Of a stretch of DNA of 38,942 bases, positions 34,386 to 38,942 are shown in pieces; position 1 is the stretch's first letter, and the number at the start of each line of letters is the position of its first letter. The stretch lies in assembly GCA_029259935.1 (NCBI GenBank), contig JAJDEH010000331.1, forward strand, positions 1-38,942, in the 5' to 3' direction. Under the pieces are notes generated by a model. The model did not search any database. It was not told the DNA's origin and worked only from the letters and a program-made list of their open reading frames with translations. This DNA is from Planctomycetota bacterium. GTDB lineage: Bacteria > Planctomycetota > Planctomycetia > Pirellulales > Pirellulaceae. Made by a program: the position numbers and the translations under genes.

Positions 34386-35333
34386 ATGACAAACATTGAC
34401 AGCGACGCGAATCGGCGGCCCAAAAACTTGGGCGCAACGATTGCCACGGCCCTGTGTCTATTGACCATTCCGACCCTATCGCACATCGCCTTATCGGCCG
34501 AGCCATTGTTTGTTTGGCCTGATCTAGCGCCGGGCGAGACGGCTCGTGACACGGGAACGCCGCAGCCGTTGCGCAAGGGTGAGGACCCGCCGATCACGCG
34601 CCTTGTCAACATTCGACGCCCCACGCTTGACGTCTTCCTACCAAAGAATCCGAATGGTACGGCGATCTTGATACTGCCCGGGGGCGGGTTCCTGAAAGTC
34701 GTTCCCGACATGGAAGGTTCCGAAGCCGCGCCGTTTTTGAATCAACTCGGCATCGCGGTCTTTGTATTGCGTTATCGCACGAACGAGACCAAGCCCGCCG
34801 ACGAGCCCGCTTGGCGCAGACCGCTGCAGGACGCCCAACGCGCGCTGCGTCTGATTCGATCGAGGGCCGATGAATGGAAGATTCAACGAGATCGCGTCGG
34901 AGTGCTGGGCTTTTCGGCCGGCGGACAAGTCGGCTCCATTTTACACACGGCGGACGGGGTCGCCGCTTATGAAGCGGTCGACGCGATCGATAAGGAATCG
35001 TGTCGACCGGATTTCTCATTGCTGATTTACCCGTGGAATGTTCTGGACGCAAAGACGGGGCAGCTGCTGCCAGAGATACGGCTCTCCGAGAAGTCGCCAC
35101 CGGCATTCATCGTCCACACGCATGACGACCGGTCGTCGTCGCTTGGCAGCGTCATGATTTACGCGGGCCTAAAACGGCACAACGTTCCCGCCGAACTGCA
35201 CATTTACGAAAACGGCGGCCACGGATACGGCATGCGTGCCAGAAAGAACTCCAACATCGGCACTTGGCCTGATCGTGCAACCGACTGGCTGAAGCGTCGC
35301 GACCTGGGCGGCTCCGACGGTGCCGCGCGGTAA
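34386..35333 (+). CDS. Secreted alpha/beta hydrolase (acetyl esterase/BD-FAE-like)
   Basis: A 315-residue hydrolase. The ATG at 34386 is preferred to the in-frame GTG at 34320; a membrane or signal segment follows (LGATIATALCLLTIPTLSHIALSA). Active-site features: oxyanion loop LPGGGF at 97-102, nucleophile S177 in GFSAGG, acid among D247/D248 in HTHDDRSS, and H279 in NGGHGYG. This fits the acetyl-xylan-esterase-like 'alpha/beta hydrolase, lipase/esterase' group often exported by planctomycetes to strip acetyl groups from plant or algal polysaccharides. The ligand is not determinable. It precedes the secreted beta-sandwich protein at 35416 by 82 bases on the same strand, a possible two-gene operon. 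Confidence 0.85.
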   Translation: MTNIDSDANRRPKNLGATIATALCLLTIPTLSHIALSAEPLFVWPDLAPGETARDTGTPQPLRKGEDPPITRLVNIRRPTLDVFLPKNPNGTAILILPGGGFLKVVPDMEGSEAAPFLNQLGIAVFVLRYRTNETKPADEPAWRRPLQDAQRALRLIRSRADEWKIQRDRVGVLGFSAGGQVGSILHTADGVAAYEAVDAIDKESCRPDFSLLIYPWNVLDAKTGQLLPEIRLSEKSPPAFIVHTHDDRSSSLGSVMIYAGLKRHNVPAELHIYENGGHGYGMRARKNSNIGTWPDRATDWLKRRDLGGSDGAAR

Positions 35334-35415
35334 TCTCGTTGGCGGGCAACGATGGCCCGAGGTTATCGAGATTGAATGCCGCAAAATTCAAAATTCCTTC
35401 AGTGAAAGTCGCCCA

Positions 35416-36054
35416 ATGAACCACATCGGACTATCAGCCATCGCCATCTTCTTGACCCTCGCGCCAGTGTTTGCTGGAGAGCGTCCGGCCAACAGCGATG
35501 TGGCTCTTGTGGAGTCCTTTGATCGCGCCGAGTTGGGGCAAGGCTGGAACACGAACACGGGTGAGTGGAAGATCGCCGACGGCGTTTTGCGAGGTCGAGA
35601 GATTGCGTCCGAGAATCACTCGGCGGCGGCGCGGCGCGTGCTGGTGACGGAAAACGCCGTCCATGAATTGAAGTTCCGGTTTGTCGACAGCGGCAAGTCG
35701 TTCCATTTTGGATTCGATCCGGCACGCGGCGAATTGAAGAAGAAGGGGCATCTGTTCTCGGTCATCGTGACTCCCGAGTCATGGAAGATACTCAAACACG
35801 TCGACAAAAATCGTCGCGAAGAAGACCCCAACGAAACACTCGCCACGCGAAAAACGGAATTCAAACGCGGAGAATGGTACTCACTGCGAGTCACGACGTG
35901 GGGCAACTACGTCACCGCCCGGATCGAAGGCAAGGAGCCACTGAAAGCCTCGCACGCCTCATTCGGAGTCAAAAAGCCGACGTTGGTGTTTCGCTGTCTT
36001 GGCGACGGCATCGAAATCGACGATATCCGAGTCTGGACTCAGAAGAAGGACTGA
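35416..36054 (+). CDS. Secreted LamG/DUF1080-like beta-sandwich protein
   Basis: A 212-residue protein with a signal peptide (IGLSAIAIFLTLAPVFAG). The mature part reads like a concanavalin-type beta-sandwich of the LamG/3-keto-disaccharide hydrolase (DUF1080) kind: ESFDRAELGQGWNTNTGEWKIADGVLRG at the start, then AVHELKFRFVDSGKSFHFGFD, EWYSLRVTTWGNYVTARIEG and GIEIDDIRVW at the end. Those features place it among carbohydrate-binding or sugar-processing folds, but the catalytic residues of the hydrolase cannot be assigned. It follows the esterase at 34386 and could act on the same polysaccharide. A terminator-like hairpin lies 20 bases after its stop. Confidence 0.75.
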   Translation: MNHIGLSAIAIFLTLAPVFAGERPANSDVALVESFDRAELGQGWNTNTGEWKIADGVLRGREIASENHSAAARRVLVTENAVHELKFRFVDSGKSFHFGFDPARGELKKKGHLFSVIVTPESWKILKHVDKNRREEDPNETLATRKTEFKRGEWYSLRVTTWGNYVTARIEGKEPLKASHASFGVKKPTLVFRCLGDGIEIDDIRVWTQKKD

Positions 36055-36073
36055 CAGTCGGTTACCCTCTTGC

Positions 36074-36102
36074 AAGCAGGGCGAGCGGACCGGCCTGCTT
36101 TT
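36074..36102 (+). terminator. Hairpin with short T-run after the secreted beta-sandwich gene
   Basis: AAGCAGG (36074-36080) pairs with CCTGCTT (36094-36100) around a 13-base loop, followed by T to 36102, giving TTTT. It lies between the convergent genes ending at 36054 and 36130 and has a T-run only in the plus direction. Confidence 0.45.
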
Positions 36103-36129
36103 ACGTGGATGACTTGCGGGTGATTCGCT

Positions 36130-37659
36130 TTATGCGATTGCTTCGGCAGGCAAGGGTAGTTGCTCGTTGTCTTTGATCTTGCGCATCGCCAACACCGCGA
36201 AGCTATAGAGGAGCAACTGGAGTGCCATCGCGAAGCAAATCAGCGAGATGGCGGCAAAGGCGTGGTACGCTGCGTTGCGGTAGACGAAGGGAAAGACCGG
36301 GACAACGCCAGCAGCGCCCAGGATCGGAAACAGCAAGCTAGGCAACGATGCCATGAAGCCCACCCAGATCGCCCAGCGTCGCCCTTGCAGTGTTTTCCAA
36401 GCGATGAAGATCATGGGAAGATGAACCGTGGCCAGTACCTGAACGACTTCGATCATCGTGCTGTAATACTCGTCTCGTGAAAGAATATCGAATCGAGTTA
36501 TGGCAATCGGCAGCACGGCCAGCCAAGTCGCCAACACAGTCTGGGTACAAAGAGTGAACCACCCCGCGTCGCGGATGCGCTGCGGCTGGGCACGCCAATA
36601 TCGAAATCGGTCCCAAGGACTCGTCGGACGCACGCTGACCGATTCTCCTCGCAGGTGAGAATTCAAATCGTTCGCCAGTTCTGCCGCCGAGGAATAACGC
36701 GCGGCGGGATCCTTTTCCAGACACTTGGCACAAATGGCATCCAGCTCTTTGGAAAGATCCGGGCGCAACTTTTTCAAACGCTCGGGCGGTGCTTCGCGGA
36801 GCCGATCGACGACTTGCACATAGCTGCCTCCGTCGATTGGCAGGCGACCCGAGAGCAATTCGAAAAGCATGACACCTAGAGAATAAACGTCGATGGCTGC
36901 CGAAAGATTCGCGGGCGAGGCCCGGTCCAATTGCTCCGGTGCCATATAAAGCGGTGTGCCCAACAACAGGCTCGAACCGGTGTCGTCAAAGTTACTTTCC
37001 GCCAGCCTCGCCAATCCGAAGTCCGTCAGCCGCGGTTGGTAGTTGCTGAGCGAACCGGGTGCCGGATCATCGCCCTCGGGCACCAGCATGACGTTACTGG
37101 GTTTCAGGTCGCGATGCACGACACCCTGCTCGTGCGCGTGCTGAACGGCGGTAGCCAGTTGTGCAATCAACTGCACGGCGTCTTTCCAAGTGGCGGGCGC
37201 TGCAGCATCCTTGGTCCATTGCGCCATGTTGGGACCCGCGCAATACGCCGTGGCGATGTAAGGCGTCGGCCCGACTAAATCGGCTTCGAATACCGGCACG
37301 ATCGACGGATGTTCCAGCCGCGCTGCCGCGTGGGCTTCGCTTTCAAAACGGCGCAGCTTCTCCTTATCCAGCAACACTTCCGGACGCGGGATCTTCAGCG
37401 CCACATCCCGATCCAACTGGCGGTCGTAGGCTTTGTAAACAACACCGAATGCGCCGCGGCCCACGGCTCGGTCAATCGTATAACGTCCCAACTGATAACC
37501 GGCCAAACTCGGAAAGATGTCTGCCTGACGATCGGGCACGTCGTTCCACAGCCGATTGAGGCGTTCGACGATTTCTTTGGCGCTTGGTTCACTGGCCCCA
37601 GCGCCTTCGGCAACGTCGCTGGAGGACGCTTCATCCGGGAGGCGGTCGTCGTTATCCAT
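36130..37659 (-). CDS. Membrane Ser/Thr protein kinase with four C-terminal helices
   Basis: A 509-residue kinase. Residues about 60-330 form a PknB-like domain: Gly loop VGRGAFGVVYKAYD, Lys K89 in VALKI, HRDLKPSN (H182-D184), DFG at 213-215, activation segment ending LLGTPLYMAPEQ, and CLEKDPAARY. All residues needed for phosphotransfer are present. After a short linker come four hydrophobic segments (about 370-500), so the kinase domain faces the cytoplasm and the membrane part may sense a signal; no large extracellular domain exists. Its start overlaps the sigma factor stop by 8 bases (ATGGATAA), a typical planctomycete pairing in which the kinase probably controls the sigma factor in place of an anti-sigma factor. 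Confidence 0.95.
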   Translation of the reverse strand: MDNDDRLPDEASSSDVAEGAGASEPSAKEIVERLNRLWNDVPDRQADIFPSLAGYQLGRYTIDRAVGRGAFGVVYKAYDRQLDRDVALKIPRPEVLLDKEKLRRFESEAHAAARLEHPSIVPVFEADLVGPTPYIATAYCAGPNMAQWTKDAAAPATWKDAVQLIAQLATAVQHAHEQGVVHRDLKPSNVMLVPEGDDPAPGSLSNYQPRLTDFGLARLAESNFDDTGSSLLLGTPLYMAPEQLDRASPANLSAAIDVYSLGVMLFELLSGRLPIDGGSYVQVVDRLREAPPERLKKLRPDLSKELDAICAKCLEKDPAARYSSAAELANDLNSHLRGESVSVRPTSPWDRFRYWRAQPQRIRDAGWFTLCTQTVLATWLAVLPIAITRFDILSRDEYYSTMIEVVQVLATVHLPMIFIAWKTLQGRRWAIWVGFMASLPSLLFPILGAAGVVPVFPFVYRNAAYHAFAAISLICFAMALQLLLYSFAVLAMRKIKDNEQLPLPAEAIA

Positions 37660-38263
37660 AACGGGCTGAAAGGCTCCTTCGCAGTTCCTCCACGGCGCGC
37701 GAACACAGTTTGCGTGCGGCGACTTCGCTGATTCCCAGTTCGTCGCCTATTTGAGCAAAGCTCAATCCGCGGCGGTGCCGCAGTTCGATAATCCGCCGTC
37801 TCCGTTCGGGCAGCCGCGCCACCGCTCGCAGCAACTGTTCGTCCCTTTCATGGCGACGCATCAGGCTGCTGGCCGTTTTGTCACGACCGGGAATCTCTCG
37901 CTGTTTGTTCGTTACATCGATCCACACCTCGCGCGTCAAATCGCGCTGTTGGGTTCCCCCGTAGCGGCGGCCCGCGTCGATCAGATTGTGCTTGACCAGC
38001 TTGACCAGCCACGCGCGCAACTCGTCCTCGCTATCCCCCGTGAAACCGGCGAAATCTCGTTGGGCCTCAAGCAGCGATTGTTGAACGATGTCTGACGCGC
38101 CCAACTTGGCACGCAGCCCACGACCGAGTCCGCGATCGGCCGTCAACAGCAAATAGTGGCGTAACTGCTGCCATAACTCACCCAGCGCTTCGTCATCCCC
38201 CTGGCGCGCGTTCGCCAGCAGGGAATTCCAATATGAGTTCCCGGATTGCGAGACCTGCCACAT
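37652..38263 (-). CDS. ECF-type RNA polymerase sigma factor
   Basis: A 203-residue sigma-70 family protein with only regions 2 and 4. Region 2: ARQGDDEALGELWQQLRHYL, then ASDIVQQSLLEAQRDFAGF and ELRAWLVKLVKHNLIDAGRRY. Region 4 helix-turn-helix: RIIELRHRRGLSFAQIGDELG followed by ISEVAARKLCSRAVEELRR. The ATG at 38263 is chosen; the frame is open to 38434 but that extension lacks sigma-like content. No anti-sigma factor gene is adjacent; instead the kinase gene overlaps it by 8 bases. This matches the planctomycete sigma factors linked to Ser/Thr kinases, where phosphorylation is thought to regulate promoter choice. Divergent from it is the surface protein gene at 38499, a possible target. Confidence 0.93.
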   Translation of the reverse strand: MWQVSQSGNSYWNSLLANARQGDDEALGELWQQLRHYLLLTADRGLGRGLRAKLGASDIVQQSLLEAQRDFAGFTGDSEDELRAWLVKLVKHNLIDAGRRYGGTQQRDLTREVWIDVTNKQREIPGRDKTASSLMRRHERDEQLLRAVARLPERRRRIIELRHRRGLSFAQIGDELGISEVAARKLCSRAVEELRRSLSARYG

Positions 38264-38498
38264 ATGTGAATCTCTAGTGAGAGGCGTGCCAGCGGATTTC
38301 GCGACTCGGCGAAATGGTAGGTGAAAGTTGATCCGATCATACTTTCCACACGGCTGAAACGCAAGTTTTTGCGGATTTGCGCAAAAAACCAAAAGTTCTT
38401 GCGTCACGAATCCCGCCGAGCCACGCTGAGTCAATGGTGCCGTGTCTGATCCGGTGCGTTGCTTTCTATCGTTTACTTGACGACTGTGAGTTGACTTA

Positions 38499-38942
38499 AT
38501 GGCGACGAAGAATCTTTTCTCCCGGATGAATCATCTCTGGAATGGCAAATCCCTCGCTACACCTCGCATTCGGAAGAAAGTGAATTGGGGCGTCGAGCCG
38601 TTAGAAGAACGGCGAATGCTGGCGGTGGGCGACTTGTTACATACCCTGTTGCCGAGTACGTTGAATCCGCAAGCGAATGTTGCAGAGGGCTTCAGCGTCG
38701 CAGCCAGCGCCCAATATCACATTACCGGCAAGCCCTTTGCGGACATTGGCGGTATCGCCCGTAGCGGCGCAGTTGAGGTCTATGACGCTGTCACCAATAC
38801 ACATCGCGCGACGATTACCAACCCCACTCCCGCCCGCGATGATAACTTCGGCTGGTCGGTGGCGGTGAGCGGCGATACGGTGATCGTGGGGGCTGCGGGC
38901 GACAACACGGGCACTACGAGTGCGGGGAGTGCATACGTCTAC
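38499..38942 (+). CDS. LEPR-motif surface protein with FG-GAP-like repeat (5' part)
   Basis: The frame starts at the ATG at 38499 and is open to the window edge (148 codons seen). Residues 32-42 read VEPLEERRMLA, the LEPR/LEERxLL-type motif found at the N-terminus of many large planctomycete surface proteins in place of a plain signal peptide. It is followed by AEGFSVAASAQYHITGKPFADIGG, GAVEVYDAVTN and DDNFGWSVAVSGDTVIVGAAGDN, which resemble FG-GAP/integrin-alpha-like repeats that often bind calcium and form a propeller. The protein is therefore probably a large exported adhesin or matrix protein continuing beyond the edge. It is divergent from the sigma factor–kinase pair, separated by 235 bases. 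Confidence 0.8.
   Translation, partial: MATKNLFSRMNHLWNGKSLATPRIRKKVNWGVEPLEERRMLAVGDLLHTLLPSTLNPQANVAEGFSVAASAQYHITGKPFADIGGIARSGAVEVYDAVTNTHRATITNPTPARDDNFGWSVAVSGDTVIVGAAGDNTGTTSAGSAYVY

Noticed and set aside
33959..34711. 250-codon minus-strand frame
   Set aside because: It overlaps the esterase gene at 34386, which has a complete catalytic set; the minus frame has no domain.
1..38942. tRNA, rRNA or complete insertion sequence
   Set aside because: No cloverleaf-like segment, rRNA core sequence, transposase motif or paired terminal repeats were recognised on reading; a dedicated search could still find a small RNA.

Overview
The window looks like a piece of a planctomycete chromosome, most likely from the Pirellulales or a near relative. 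The evidence is the gene content: a cytochrome c–DUF1549–DUF1553 protein followed by a Tat-exported DUF1501 protein, a small ECF sigma factor overlapping a membrane Ser/Thr kinase, a protein with the VEPLEERRMLA-type N-terminal motif and FG-GAP-like sequence, a VIT–VWA protein, and many secreted hydrolases. Base composition is G+C-rich overall. No rRNA, tRNA, CRISPR array or complete insertion sequence was seen. The assignments rest on motif reading by eye, not on database searches.

Layout from left to right. 370-1206 is an orphan PhnD-like binding protein. 1414-5418 is a large exported VIT–VWA protein. 5526-6056 (minus) is a small secreted-protein gene broken by two opposite one-base shifts. 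6221-10569 is a signalling block: REC-GGDEF diguanylate cyclase, single-domain REC, CheC-like phosphatase, PAS hybrid histidine kinase and, after an intrinsic terminator, an HPt protein. 10812-14531 is the PSCyt/DUF1501 pair. 14859-18626 is a tightly overlapping three-gene operon: an asparagine-synthetase-like PP-loop enzyme, a radical SAM enzyme, and an FAD enzyme related to flavin halogenases and geranylgeranyl reductases. 18709-19713 is an exported NHL-type propeller.

19972-21566 (minus) holds a compact PP2C-type phosphatase and, upstream of it, a divergent ATP-grasp ligase of the R2K type. This pair has lower G+C than its surroundings and is followed by about 1.2 kb with no callable gene, so it looks like an acquired island. 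22764-25229 is a universal-stress-like protein with an ArsB/NhaD-type permease. 25379-29021 holds a tandem alpha/beta hydrolase and a secreted protein of unknown function. 29089-32638 (minus) holds galT and a GH57 glucanotransferase/amylase; galT carries a perfect 34-bp tandem duplication that shifts its 3' frame. 32775-36054 holds two secreted alpha/beta hydrolases and a secreted beta-sandwich-like protein. 36130-38263 (minus) is the sigma factor–kinase pair, and the 5' part of an LEPR-motif surface protein runs off the right edge.

The two best candidates for an undescribed system are the overlapping PP-loop/radical SAM/FAD operon (14859-18626), which looks like a small biosynthetic or modification pathway, and the ATP-grasp/PP2C pair (19972-21566), which could attach and regulate a peptide-like modification. 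Both functional readings are inferences from family membership and gene order.
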